64,000 bases of DNA, taken from Saccharolobus caldissimus. GTDB lineage: Archaea; Thermoproteota; Thermoprotei_A; Sulfolobales; Sulfolobaceae. The notes below the pieces were generated by a model. It searched no databases. It saw only the letters and a list, made by a program, of their open reading frames with translations, and was not told the origin of the DNA. Below, one piece after another: positions 10,701-19,868 of the stretch; position 1 is the first letter of the stretch; every line of letters starts with the position of its first letter. The position numbers and the translations under genes are program-made. The stretch lies in the NCBI RefSeq assembly GCF_020886315.1, contig NZ_AP025226.1, forward strand, positions 2,134,001 to 2,198,000, in the 5' to 3' direction.

Positions 10701-11735
10701 CTAACTTTTCCAACCAAAAGAACCTATCGGTATTGGCTGATTACTTGTAAATTGGAACGGAGTTAATGGAGCTACTTGATAGGCATATTGCCCTGCAAAT
10801 AGAATTTCAGCTCTAGTATAATATCCGGCTATTAAAGCTAAAATTGCTATCACCAGTATAGCATATTTAATATATGATGGAAAGTCTAAGATAAGTTGTG
10901 GGGAAGCTCTACTAGACCTCCATAACATTAAGTTACTTATTCCCGGAATTACAAAAGCTAACGAAATTAATACTAAATCTAGGATAAAAGTAGCTGAGGT
11001 TATCATATATTCATAAGCTACCTCATCAAATACGTAAATGAAGTTAACATTTGCCATAAATAAGAACCATGTAGCCAATTCAGCTACTGCAGAATACATT
11101 AAAAGCTTAGCAGATAATCTCCTAGCCCTAATTCCTTCTTCTCCTTTAGTAACTAAAGACATTATATACGTCCACGCTGCACCTCCTACAGTTCCAGAAG
11201 CTAAAAATAGGGCCGGTAATGCGCCATTATTCCAAAACGGTATACCAGTGGCAGCTGATAATTCAAAGCCGCTATATGTAGTAGAAAAGATACCTGTAAT
11301 AAGACCTAAAATTGCGAGCGTCCAGTTGGCTATTGCATTCTTACTATTTAGCACTTTTAATACCATAAATAAGAACGAGAATACTAAAAGTCCCCCTACA
11401 AATTCTATACCTCTAGCCATCCACGAATGAATCATTTGTGGCAATGCATTAATGGGAGCAAAAAATCCCCTAGTAGGATTTCCTAAATGTATATCGAAGA
11501 ATATTAGAGCTAGCAATGTGAAAATGAAAGCGAATATGGAATTTTTCTTAACTAGACTTTGATACTTTCCAGTGAACTCCATTGCTGCAGTTATTGCCAT
11601 CAACATTCCCCCAAGCCCAGTAAAGTAGAGGGCTAGGGCTACTGTTACATCCCATTCTGGATATTGATTTATTTGGATTATAGGTGTGTTTATGCCAAAA
11701 TTAGTACCTGGTACTGGAGCTGTAAATAACCCCAT
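10701..11735 (-). CDS. NrfD/PsrC-like quinone-reactive membrane anchor
   Basis: The 344-residue integral membrane protein has about eight or nine helices and resembles NrfD/PsrC subunits, which exchange electrons between the quinone pool and the Fe-S subunit. Supporting features are the first helix (ALALYFTGLGGMLMAITAA), and a loop with DIHLGNPTRGFFAP that matches the conserved HLG-x-P-x-R region of the family. It lies 163 bases upstream of the catalytic subunit in the same direction. That gap is large enough for a separate promoter, so the molybdoenzyme genes may form two transcripts. Confidence 0.87.
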   Translation of the reverse strand: MGLFTAPVPGTNFGINTPIIQINQYPEWDVTVALALYFTGLGGMLMAITAAMEFTGKYQSLVKKNSIFAFIFTLLALIFFDIHLGNPTRGFFAPINALPQMIHSWMARGIEFVGGLLVFSFLFMVLKVLNSKNAIANWTLAILGLITGIFSTTYSGFELSAATGIPFWNNGALPALFLASGTVGGAAWTYIMSLVTKGEEGIRARRLSAKLLMYSAVAELATWFLFMANVNFIYVFDEVAYEYMITSATFILDLVLISLAFVIPGISNLMLWRSSRASPQLILDFPSYIKYAILVIAILALIAGYYTRAEILFAGQYAYQVAPLTPFQFTSNQPIPIGSFGWKS

Positions 11736-11817
11736 TTGATAATAAACTACATTAATAATTTAAATAAAGTTTCATTTCACAAACATGATATTACTTTTTA
11801 TTCATATTTCAATTAAA

Positions 11818-12216
11818 CTAAGATTGAAGAATATTATATACTAAAAAACTAGCGTTCTTAACTAGCGTTACTGTGTTTAATAATTCGTTTTTATTTAGAT
11901 CGTCTGAAAATACTATTTTAGCTACTTGTATAGTACTAGGTTGTTCTGGAGGAATCATGTAAACTTCCACATTCATTTTAGCTAATTCCATATTTATCTG
12001 TCTTATCATACTTCTATCCATTTTCGACTTATCGACCTCAAGTAACATAGTTATTATATAGTACTTAGAATTAGGACTAGGCCTTATAATAGATACTGCG
12101 GGACCATTACCTATGGGTGGGGAAACTTCAACGTGAAAGTAATACGAACCTTTACCTTTCTCAACCCTCATACCCAACTCTTTAAATAACTCAATTACAT
12201 CGTTATCTGAGATCAT
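11818..12216 (-). CDS. Small conserved protein of the molybdoenzyme operon, function unknown
   Basis: The 132-residue protein is not recognised with certainty. It looks soluble and mixed alpha/beta, with no cysteine motif and no membrane segment. The N-terminal half (a helix, then strands around VEVSPPIGNGPAVSIIRPS) vaguely recalls small archaeal chaperone-like domains such as DUF2299, but this is a weak impression. Its start codon shares one base with the upstream stop (TAATG arrangement), so it is translated together with the HAD-like gene. The tight coupling suggests a role in assembly or regulation of the molybdoenzyme rather than catalysis. Confidence 0.7.
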   Translation of the reverse strand: MISDNDVIELFKELGMRVEKGKGSYYFHVEVSPPIGNGPAVSIIRPSPNSKYYIITMLLEVDKSKMDRSMIRQINMELAKMNVEVYMIPPEQPSTIQVAKIVFSDDLNKNELLNTVTLVKNASFLVYNILQS

Positions 12217-12734
12217 TAGCTACACCTTAAAGCGGAATCACCCATTTTTCCATCTATATACTGCTTTGAATTTACTTCAACAACCTCCTTTAAAGACCTT
12301 ATATTTCCTTTCTTCCCTTCTCTATCAAGATAGATCACCCTAAAGCCCGCTAGCCTTGCAGCTTCTATAGATATTTCGTTAGCTGTTATGAAGTATGTCC
12401 CCCTCTTTACGTTTGTGATCTTATATAAATGTTCAAAGAATTTTATGTTATTTGTAAAAACTTTTACATTCTCTGCTGAAATAACTCTAGTAATGAATGC
12501 ATCAACATTATACTTATTTAGAATTTCGTATGCCTTCTTGGTGGATAGGTTAGTTGCTATAAAAATTCTACCTTTATATGAGAGCTCTTCTAAGTAATAA
12601 ATGTCATCAGCTGCACTTATATTGTTAACATTTATTTCAAAATATTTATCTGCATTCTTTATTTGATTTATTATATCATTTATATTATCAACTTTAATTA
12701 AAGTGTTTAACAATGTGATAACGAAATCTGTCAT
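12216..12734 (-). CDS. HAD-superfamily-like protein with degenerate active site
   Basis: I start this gene at the ATG at 12734 because it overlaps the upstream stop as ATGA; a longer reading from 12758 is possible. The protein has about 172 residues. Its C-terminal half, with YFITANEISIEAARLAGFRVIYLDREG, resembles the last motif of HAD phosphatases (Asp-x-x-Asp, then A-x-x-AG). The expected DxDxT nucleophile motif near the N-terminus is not visible, so catalysis is doubtful. It sits between the 498-residue Fe-S protein and the 132-residue unknown, with overlaps on both sides. Confidence 0.7.
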   Translation of the reverse strand: MTDFVITLLNTLIKVDNINDIINQIKNADKYFEINVNNISAADDIYYLEELSYKGRIFIATNLSTKKAYEILNKYNVDAFITRVISAENVKVFTNNIKFFEHLYKITNVKRGTYFITANEISIEAARLAGFRVIYLDREGKKGNIRSLKEVVEVNSKQYIDGKMGDSALRCS

Positions 12735-14227
12735 TTTTTCAACACCTTTTCTATCCACTTTTGCGTTAATATTTTTTGTTTACATTCATTACATACATCA
12801 GTGTAATTTACTACCTCCGATAATCCCATGCTTATTAACATCTCATCAACTCTAGACTTAATTTTAGAAGAGTCCATAGGTTTTCCGCAAATTCTACACT
12901 TAATAATTTTATTGCTAACTATAATTTTCTTTCCTAATTCTTTAATTCTAATGTTTCCAACTAATTTTATTGCGTTTTCTGGACAGTTCCTTATGCATCT
13001 CTGCGAGCCAATGCAGTAAGATAAGTCATAATATAAATTAGTTACTTCACCATTACTTTTCATATCGAATACAAGCATTTGACATGACCTAACGCAAACC
13101 CCACATAAGACACATTTAGATGGATCAACTATTACCTTATATATTCCTTGGATTTCGTCATTTTCATCCAAATGAGTTCTATTCTTCATTTGCTCAATAG
13201 ACCACAGTAATAAACTTCTCCTCCTGCTTCTACTTAATATCACGTCCTCTGGAACTAGCCCTCTCTCTAGCATTTTCCCCTTAATTTTCTCATAAAACTC
13301 TATGAGTTTTCGCTCATCTTCAACATACGGAAAATATATATCACTACCGGGGAACTTTTTAATAATAGATTCAGCCCTAAGTTTTGCCATATCCTTTAAT
13401 TCACATTTATAGTCGGGTGAGTATAGCACTGGGTAAAATCCGACAGCTACCATTGATGTTAAGAAAGAGTCGTGGATAGAGGCTACACAAGGAGCGATTA
13501 AAGGATAAACGTAAACTTCTTTAATTTTTGGTATTTTTTCCAATTTTTTACAAGAAATTAAAATAACGCTTACCTTATCAGTTGGGGCGTGCATACTTAA
13601 AGAATTTATGAAAGCTACTAATTGATTTGTGGTAAAATTAGGCACTTCTAAATAACCTAAAAAGGACATACCAGAACAGAAACCGCAGGCCGAGCATTTT
13701 TCAACGTCTGAAACTTGAGGTCCCTCTGGGGTTTTTATTATTAAAGGGCATAATGAGGTTAAGTAGTTGATCTCTCTTTCAAAATTAATATCTTGATAAA
13801 GTATCGGATATGGTTTATAATAGTAAAGCTTTCCGCGAATTAGTGATCTCCTCGAAATATTTTTAGCCCTTACTGGCTGAATCCTTAAGCTTAAAATTGA
13901 TAGTGAAGCTTTAGCTATGTAAGCTAATATTAGAGCCTTAGCTTGATCCTTTGTTTGGAACCATTCAGTGTAAATTTCCTCCACGCATAACGGATGTATT
14001 CCGGTTAAATCGTCTACGTTTCTGAGAAATTCTTTAATATCCTTGTTTTCTCTCTCATATACTACAACTAATGCTTGAACACTATTTTCCCTTAAGTCAT
14101 TAACTATGTAATCTCCATATTCAGCTAAGTACGATAGTCTACCCTCATTAAAGATCTTCCTTAATACCTCATCTCCTAAATATTCTCTGGCTCTTTGAGA
14201 TACTATTAATCCAACGTTAAGTAACAA
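12731..14227 (-). CDS. Iron-sulfur accessory protein with two C-terminal [4Fe-4S] sites and extra cysteine pairs
   Basis: This 498-residue protein opens the molybdoenzyme operon. A CSACGFC group lies near residue 185. A two-cluster ferredoxin-like segment follows near 365-420 (CVLCGVCVRSC, then CIGSQRCIRNC), and the tail holds two CxxC pairs (CRIC and CNEC) that look like a zinc or rubredoxin-like site. The region between has a Rossmann-like character. The combination recalls heterodisulfide-reductase and electron-delivery proteins, but I cannot assign it to one family. It has no leader, so it is probably cytoplasmic. It may deliver electrons to, or help build, the exported enzyme; this is inference from position. 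Confidence 0.75.
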   Translation of the reverse strand: MLLNVGLIVSQRAREYLGDEVLRKIFNEGRLSYLAEYGDYIVNDLRENSVQALVVVYERENKDIKEFLRNVDDLTGIHPLCVEEIYTEWFQTKDQAKALILAYIAKASLSILSLRIQPVRAKNISRRSLIRGKLYYYKPYPILYQDINFEREINYLTSLCPLIIKTPEGPQVSDVEKCSACGFCSGMSFLGYLEVPNFTTNQLVAFINSLSMHAPTDKVSVILISCKKLEKIPKIKEVYVYPLIAPCVASIHDSFLTSMVAVGFYPVLYSPDYKCELKDMAKLRAESIIKKFPGSDIYFPYVEDERKLIEFYEKIKGKMLERGLVPEDVILSRSRRRSLLLWSIEQMKNRTHLDENDEIQGIYKVIVDPSKCVLCGVCVRSCQMLVFDMKSNGEVTNLYYDLSYCIGSQRCIRNCPENAIKLVGNIRIKELGKKIIVSNKIIKCRICGKPMDSSKIKSRVDEMLISMGLSEVVNYTDVCNECKQKILTQKWIEKVLKK

Positions 14228-14291
14228 TATATTCTACCTAAATCCTTTTATCCTAAATCTAAATTAAAACGATCTCTTCAAAATCCCGAAA

Positions 14292-15044
14292 TTACTGTTT
14301 ATTCATATTATTCAATATTTCTAAAATTTCCTTAAATCTAGGGTCATTTGGCTTCTCCTTAATAGCCTCATTAATGTGTACAATGGCATTTTTAAAATCC
14401 TTATTCAAGTACTCAGCTATTGCTAGGTAATAATATATTTCAGCAGATGGGCTTAAACTTAGCGCAATTTTAAACTCATTTATTGCAAGTTTATAGTATC
14501 TTGTTTCTAGATAAATTTTCCCCTTTAAGAAATGTAATAAAGGGTTTTTATTATCGTACTCTAAAGCCCTATTTACTTCCGCTAAAGCGTCTAAATATCT
14601 TCCTATCCTATAATAACATTCAGCCTTATAAAGTCTAGCTTCTATGTCGTCAGGTTTTAATTTAGTAACGTAAGTGAATACATTATATGCCTCTTCGTAA
14701 TTTTGCATTTCAAATAATATCATGCCTTTTAATTTATTATATTCTAAAGAATAGGGCATTATTGCTAGGGCATTATCAATTTCCTTTAACGCGTTACTAA
14801 ATTCCCTGAAATTGAAGAATATAAGCGAAAGTTTATAGTATAAATAGTGACTATACGGGAATTTTTCTATGCCCTTCTTTAATTCTGCAATTGCTTTCTC
14901 TTTCTGCTTACGAGCATAATAACAATCGGATTTTAATACAAAGGCTTCTGGCAATTCTATGTTCTCTAGTAACTTAATTGCTTTTTCGTATTCCTTTTCT
15001 CTAATTAGTCTCTCTGCTTCTTCTATTAAATCTTCCTCAGTCAT
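14292..15044 (-). CDS. TPR-repeat protein
   Basis: The 250-residue protein is made almost entirely of tetratricopeptide repeats of 34 residues, a helical scaffold for protein-protein contacts. Repeats can be read throughout, for example in the segments around PYSHYLYYKLSLIFF, YNKLKGMILFEMQNYEEAY and LLHFLKGKIYLETRYYKLA, each with the small/aromatic residue pattern of the family. There is no signal peptide or membrane segment. It lies 64 bases upstream of the molybdoenzyme operon in the same direction and could be co-transcribed. A second TPR protein lies at 56925-57830. The partner is unknown. Confidence 0.87.
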   Translation of the reverse strand: MTEEDLIEEAERLIREKEYEKAIKLLENIELPEAFVLKSDCYYARKQKEKAIAELKKGIEKFPYSHYLYYKLSLIFFNFREFSNALKEIDNALAIMPYSLEYNKLKGMILFEMQNYEEAYNVFTYVTKLKPDDIEARLYKAECYYRIGRYLDALAEVNRALEYDNKNPLLHFLKGKIYLETRYYKLAINEFKIALSLSPSAEIYYYLAIAEYLNKDFKNAIVHINEAIKEKPNDPRFKEILEILNNMNKQ

Positions 15045-15160
15045 GTAAGTTCATTTTTAGCTTTAATAAAATATAAAAATATCTATCTTAAATCAAATAT
15101 GTACAATCATTCATATTAAGAATCTGAAGATAAAATATAAAAAGGTGTATTAGGGAGAGT

Positions 15161-16018
15161 TTAAACCTTTATCATGTAAGCTTTTAAACCCATACTTATC
15201 GCTTTACTACAAACTTCATCTACTCCAGTCCTATTACCTAAAACCAAGGCTAAAAATGGCGTAGCAAAAGGATTTTTCATTAACGTAGAAGCTATTTTTA
15301 CAATTTTATCATCATAAACTGGTATACTTTTCAAACCTATTTTTTTAAATTTTTCTACTACATTAGATTTACCTATTTCCTCAGCGTACACTAAATTATC
15401 CTCGTTCGACTTAATTACTTCTCCTAATTCCTTATATATTATAGTAGCTTCTTTCATTAGTTTATTCTTTTCTTGTTCTATATATTTTATATTATTTTTC
15501 AAATTAATATATCCTAGTAGATATCTATTATACAATGATAGAAAAGCTAATCTTCCTAGAGACCCTATAATACACGCATAAGTTGGCTTGAAATTATTGA
15601 ACTTAGCCGCACCTTCTCCTATTCCCAATCCGAATAAAACGTCCTCTCTTTTATAAGATAGATTATCTACAGCACCTTTGATTATAACTGGGTTTAGCAC
15701 CAACGCTTTTAATATCTCGTTATAGACTTGAGAATTGGGATTTAAACTAATATCCACAAAACGTAATGTTGACATCGAAATTAGAGAGTTTTCATTTACT
15801 ATTATTTCCTCTTGAATTGTCACGTCATGCTTAGGTGAAAAATAGTAGATAAATAACTGAGAGTTCAGATTATACGTTTTATAGGATTTTATGAAGGCTA
15901 ATTTTATTTTGCCTCCTCTTTGGATATATTCTAATTTAAATTGAGTAGATAAATCGCAAGTGATTAGTATAGTAGATGGATTAAATCCTAGATCAACGTA
16001 TTCTTTGTAGTAAGACAT
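15161..16018 (-). CDS. Conserved protein of unknown function, partner of winged-helix regulator
   Basis: The 285-residue protein is not recognised. It seems soluble, with a beta-rich N-terminal half (residues 1-120), a small glycine-rich segment (LFGLGIGEGAAKF, about 129-141), a charged probable coiled coil (about 170-200) and a mixed C-terminus. Its start lies 26 bases inside the end of the upstream winged-helix gene, so the two are translated together. The pair is divergent from the disrupted permease gene and may sense or process something related to that transporter; this is only inference from position. Confidence 0.65.
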   Translation of the reverse strand: MSYYKEYVDLGFNPSTILITCDLSTQFKLEYIQRGGKIKLAFIKSYKTYNLNSQLFIYYFSPKHDVTIQEEIIVNENSLISMSTLRFVDISLNPNSQVYNEILKALVLNPVIIKGAVDNLSYKREDVLFGLGIGEGAAKFNNFKPTYACIIGSLGRLAFLSLYNRYLLGYINLKNNIKYIEQEKNKLMKEATIIYKELGEVIKSNEDNLVYAEEIGKSNVVEKFKKIGLKSIPVYDDKIVKIASTLMKNPFATPFLALVLGNRTGVDEVCSKAISMGLKAYMIKV

Positions 16019-16628
16019 TGCTCTCCTTACCTAAGAATTTTATGAGTTCTGGACAGTAGTAGTTAAGCTTTATTCCCTCTTTTTTGCAATCAGCAGCTAA
16101 CGCATAAGGATTACCATTTTTGTCAAAAGATATAATAACCTTACATCCATTATTTAAATCTACGGAGGGAAAGAAATTTAGAAATATATTAGCAATAACC
16201 CTTTTAGTTTGTTCACTTAACTCATTTATTCTGTTATATAGCATAGTAGCAATGGTGATGGGTTGATTAAAGCAAATTATGAAGGGGGATAGGTTAAGAG
16301 ATTTAAGAATTTTACATAGGTCTTCTAAGAAATGTTTAAGATCAATTTCATCCCCATCATACTTCCACATTTTCTTAAGTGTTGATAACGAATTTCTCCT
16401 TATATTTTCCTTCTTTGTATAGAGATATGCTATAACTACTCCTCTTGCAGTTATAGAAAAACCCCTCTCATCTCTTTTAATTAATCCTAACTCAGCTAGT
16501 CTATTGAATACTCTCCATGCAGTGGCACTAGGTACTCCCGTAATTTTAGAGAATTTATACGATGTTAGATGAAGGTATAGTACGAAATTCTCTAACACAA
16601 GAATATCTAAATCATCTAATTTTATCAT
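15993..16628 (-). CDS. Winged helix-turn-helix transcriptional regulator
   Basis: The 211-residue protein begins with a winged-helix DNA-binding domain of MarR/PadR character (residues 8-70). The recognition part reads SKITGVPSATAWRVFNRLAELGLI and is followed by the wing KRDERGFSITARG. The remaining 140 residues are of unknown type and could bind a ligand. A TATA-like element (16651-16661) lies about 28 bases before the ATG, fitting a leaderless transcript. It is divergent from the broken amino-acid permease. Two palindromes that could be its operators lie just before the permease promoter. Confidence 0.8.
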   Translation of the reverse strand: MIKLDDLDILVLENFVLYLHLTSYKFSKITGVPSATAWRVFNRLAELGLIKRDERGFSITARGVVIAYLYTKKENIRRNSLSTLKKMWKYDGDEIDLKHFLEDLCKILKSLNLSPFIICFNQPITIATMLYNRINELSEQTKRVIANIFLNFFPSVDLNNGCKVIISFDKNGNPYALAADCKKEGIKLNYYCPELIKFLGKESNVLLQRIR

Positions 16629-17129
16629 TAATATTAGTCACGCTACTTAACTTTAAAAAACTTATTTCTAATACTTAACAAGTTATATAATTGGTTTAAC
16701 ATTGTTTACCTAATACATATTTTTTTATTAGAAAACAATACTAGCCGAATTTAAGCTTAAAAATACTTATATAATATTTACAATTTTTAGTACTAATTAT
16801 GTGTTTTATTGACATAATTTAGTTTTATTATTTATCTAATTTCGAACAATATAATATCTAAAAATAAATAACGTTTTATCATAGTTAATGTACAGAATAT
16901 TTTAATATAATCTTTTAATAGATGATAATCTAAAACCATTATTGGCCTAAAATAGTACTATATTTTACGTGAAATAATATAATGTTATAATGTTTATATG
17001 TGTTTTCTAGTTATTATTATATATTTAGAAATTAATTATTTACTTGACTAAGTAAAAACAATATCGTTTTATGAGTTTAAATTTACTCGTTTAAGTAAAT
17101 TTTATAAACGAGAGGCTAATCATAGTAAC
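16629..17129. other. Long AT-rich intergenic region between regulator and permease
   Basis: About 500 bases without an open gene. It holds the promoter of the leftward regulator at its left end. At its right end are two palindromes and the TATA element (17100-17108) of the permease. I see no RNA gene or coding remnant in the middle. Confidence 0.75.
17039..17099. promoter_or_regulatory. Pair of palindromic operators before the permease promoter
   Basis: Two sites share the pattern TTTACTY-N4-AAGTAAA: one at 17039-17056 (perfect 7-base arms, spacer GACT) and one at 17082-17099 (one arm mismatch, spacer GTTT). Their centres are 43 bases apart, about four helical turns, so two dimers would bind one face of the DNA. 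The second site touches the TATA element TTTATAAAC at 17100-17108, which lies about 26 bases before the ATG at 17130. This looks like repression of the permease. The adjacent winged-helix regulator is the natural candidate. Confidence 0.6.
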
Positions 17130-17750
17130 ATGGAAAAAAAGGAACGTTTTCGTTAGGGAAACTTCTGGATTAATAAAGCAAGTCTCTTTGACAGATGCAG
17201 TAATGCTTAATTTAGCTAACATGTCAATAGGAATTGCACTGTTTCAGTCGATTTCTCCTTATATTACTAGAGGTGCAGTATTATGGCTAGCCTCATTAAT
17301 AGGCTTATTCTTAGCTTTACCTCAAGCTATAGTTTACACGTTTTTTAATAGAAAGATTGGCAGAACTGGAGGAGATTATATCTGGATTTCAAGGAATTTG
17401 GGAGGCGCAATAGGTACTGTATTTGCACTTGCTTATCTCCTAGAATCTACGGCATTTTATGCTTTAATTTCCTTCTTTTCAGCATCAGCCATTAATTCCG
17501 TTTTATTAACTATAGGTTTTCTTAATCATCAACAGTCTCTCATAAATATAGCTCAAAACATTATCGTAAATCCTTACGATAATCCGACATTTAATCAAAG
17601 GCTTATATTTTATGGTATCTCAGCAGCTGCTTTTTTGACAAAAAGAACGACAAGCCTCGCCCCTTCTCGGTAGATAAAAAAAGATTTATCGTTTTAAAAT
17701 ATAAAAACAAAATAATTATAATATAAGTTTATCAGCCTAAAAATGAAGAA

Positions 17751-17819
17751 GGTAATACTCATTTTCGTGTAACTCGTATTACCAAATATGGTAGAGAAAG
17801 AAGTAATACAAGTTACACG
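17751..17819 (+). promoter_or_regulatory. Competing inverted repeats around the transposase start
   Basis: GGTAATAC at 17751-17758 pairs perfectly with GTATTACC at 17776-17783. The stretch 17766-17782 can instead pair with 17803-17819 (16 of 17 positions). The second stem encloses the start codon at 17788 in its 20-base loop. The two stems share 17776-17782 and cannot form together. This could control translation of the transposase, or be a double DNA-binding site for it. Confidence 0.6.
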
Positions 17820-18840
17820 CGGTAAAAACTTGGCAGAAGTAGTTAAAGAAGTTATTCCAATCTTGGACTTTAATGGAGATAAGGGAGAAGAAGTGGGAAA
17901 AACACTATTACTAGCATCACTTAGAAACGAATCAGTAGAGAGTACTGCTAAGAACTTCAACCTCTCGGGGCAAACAGTTAGATTACACGCGCAAAGGGAA
18001 GGGGAAGAAATTGGAGAGAAACTACTACAAAGGGCAAGAGAGGAAGCAACGAAACTAAAAGGGCTAACAGTAAACATCTCAATAGACTGGACGGAAATAA
18101 CGTACTACGGAGAAAAAGTTGAAGGGGTAGTTGGGGGAAAGAAAGGGTACTCTTGGTCCTTCGCAACCGCAACTGCGAAAGTGAGGAAAAGAACTTGGAT
18201 ACTAGGCTTCGTAATGATAAAAGAAGGGATGAGCAAGGGAGAGATTGTAAAACAACTCTTAGAGCAAGCTGAGGAAATAGTGAAGATTAACATGATTGTA
18301 CTTGATGCAGGGTTCTACACCTTGGACGTACTTAACTTACTTTTAAAGTACAAGTTTGTTTTGGCAGTACCCGTTGGATCTGTTCACGTGAAGGAGGAAT
18401 TGGATAAGATTTATACTACTAACTCGAAGAGGCATAAGAGGGATGAGCAGGTTACATTTAGACTTGTGACAATTAAGGTTAAGAGCAAGGGGCATGGGAA
18501 GGAGGAGAAGCTCTTGGGTTATGCTACTAACTTAGATTTGTCTCCTAAGTCAATTAGGAGGATTTATAATGTTATAAGGTCTCCAATAGAGACTTCCTAT
18601 AGGGTTATAAAATCATTCTTACCCTTTACTAGTTCAACTAAGTATTCCTTCAGATTTCTTGTAATTTCACTAGCGATACTCCTTTACTCACTCCTTATTT
18701 CCCAAGGTATAACAAGGAGTGAGTTCTCCCTCTCCTTGGAGTTTGAGTTGAATAACTATTTAAATACAGATATATTCTCGCTTATTCTTATAATTCTGTT
18801 TACTCTTATATCAAATTATTATATGGGTGATGAGTTTTGA
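17788..18840 (+). CDS. DDE transposase
   Basis: The 350-residue transposase appears intact. The catalytic triad can be placed at Asp100 (SIDWTEITYYG), Asp173 (VLDAGFYT) and Glu268 (RSPIETSYRVIKSF). An N-terminal helix-turn-helix-like part (residues 40-70, with AKNFNLSGQTVRLHAQ) would bind the ends. The tail is hydrophobic (about 290-345). The layout fits ISH3/IS4-type transposases of Sulfolobales. The start codon sits in the loop of a large inverted repeat, which may limit expression. Codon choice in the last third (more TTG, AGG, AAG) differs from neighbouring chromosomal genes. Confidence 0.9.
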   Translation: MVEKEVIQVTRGKNLAEVVKEVIPILDFNGDKGEEVGKTLLLASLRNESVESTAKNFNLSGQTVRLHAQREGEEIGEKLLQRAREEATKLKGLTVNISIDWTEITYYGEKVEGVVGGKKGYSWSFATATAKVRKRTWILGFVMIKEGMSKGEIVKQLLEQAEEIVKINMIVLDAGFYTLDVLNLLLKYKFVLAVPVGSVHVKEELDKIYTTNSKRHKRDEQVTFRLVTIKVKSKGHGKEEKLLGYATNLDLSPKSIRRIYNVIRSPIETSYRVIKSFLPFTSSTKYSFRFLVISLAILLYSLLISQGITRSEFSLSLEFELNNYLNTDIFSLILIILFTLISNYYMGDEF

Positions 18841-19868
18841 TCTACCGTTTAGGGCGTGGAGGAGGTCGATATTATTCTCGTAAACGTATTTAAATCGAAA
18901 TGGGGTTTTAGGCTGGTTAAATTTCTAGGTATTTACTCTATGTTTACTGTAGTACTAGCAATGTTAATTATTGCAATTAACTCTTCGCACTTTTACTCTT
19001 CAGTATTACCCCTTTTAAATTACTTTAACGTAAGTGTTGTTACAAATTTACCAAAAGCGTTATTCCACATCCAGTATCTTTAATAGCTACCTTTTTCTTA
19101 ATGCCTTTATTTGCATTATATACATATCCTTGGATGAATGCAGGACCCGCAGTTGCTTCAGAATTTAGGGGCGATAACGTTGCTAAATATAACGTCATCC
19201 TCTCATTAATTATAACTGGAGTATTTATCACGTTAGCATTCTTTGAGATGGATTATTTATTTGGCTATTACTTTAATTTGAGTGCATATCCATCAGCTGT
19301 ATATAACTTCTGGACAGTTGCCTTAGCTTTATCTTCTAACGTAATTTTAGAGTGGATCTTAGGTTTAGGATTAATAATGTGGAATTATTTTGTATTATCT
19401 TATGGGGTATTAGTCTTTTCAAGATACGTATTTGCTCTATCTTTTGATAGAGTATTTCCAGAAATATTTTCAAGGCTTAACAAACATGGTTCACCAGTAT
19501 ATGCACACATCTTAGATTTAACCTTAACGCTATTGCTATTGCTTATTCCGGTATTTTCCCTTAATGCGGCAATCTCATTATATGGAGCTTCTATTGTTGG
19601 TATGATGTATTTAGTTGCAGTGGGGATATCAGCAATAGTTTTTGGAATTAAAAATAGGAGTAATCTAATGAAAATCTCTGGGATTTTAATGACTATTTAC
19701 TTTGTTTATCTAACGTATGAGGCTGGCTCAAATCCGCTATTTGGGTTTACCACCTCTACTGGAATAAATTCTATAACTCTAACATTTGTTGTAATATCCT
19801 TTATCTCTGGGATTTTAGTCTGGTTTATTGCTAAAAGGATTAATTTAAGTAAAGGCATTGATATATCA

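Larger units (their letters stand above)
17637..18882 (+). mobile_element. Insertion sequence with DDE transposase (probably ISH3/IS4-like), approximate ends
   Basis: The element splits the permease gene. Related inverted ends are visible: CCTCGCCCCTTCTCGGTAGAT at about 17656-17676 on the left, and the reverse complement of the right end near 18837-18860 reads CCTCCACGCCCTAAACGGTAGATC. Weaker similarity extends a further 15 or so bases outward on both sides, so the exact borders and the target duplication could not be fixed from one copy. The length of about 1.2 kb and the transposase type fit the Sulfolobus ISC1225/ISC1359/ISC1439 group, but that naming is from memory of the family and not from a search. 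Confidence 0.75.
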
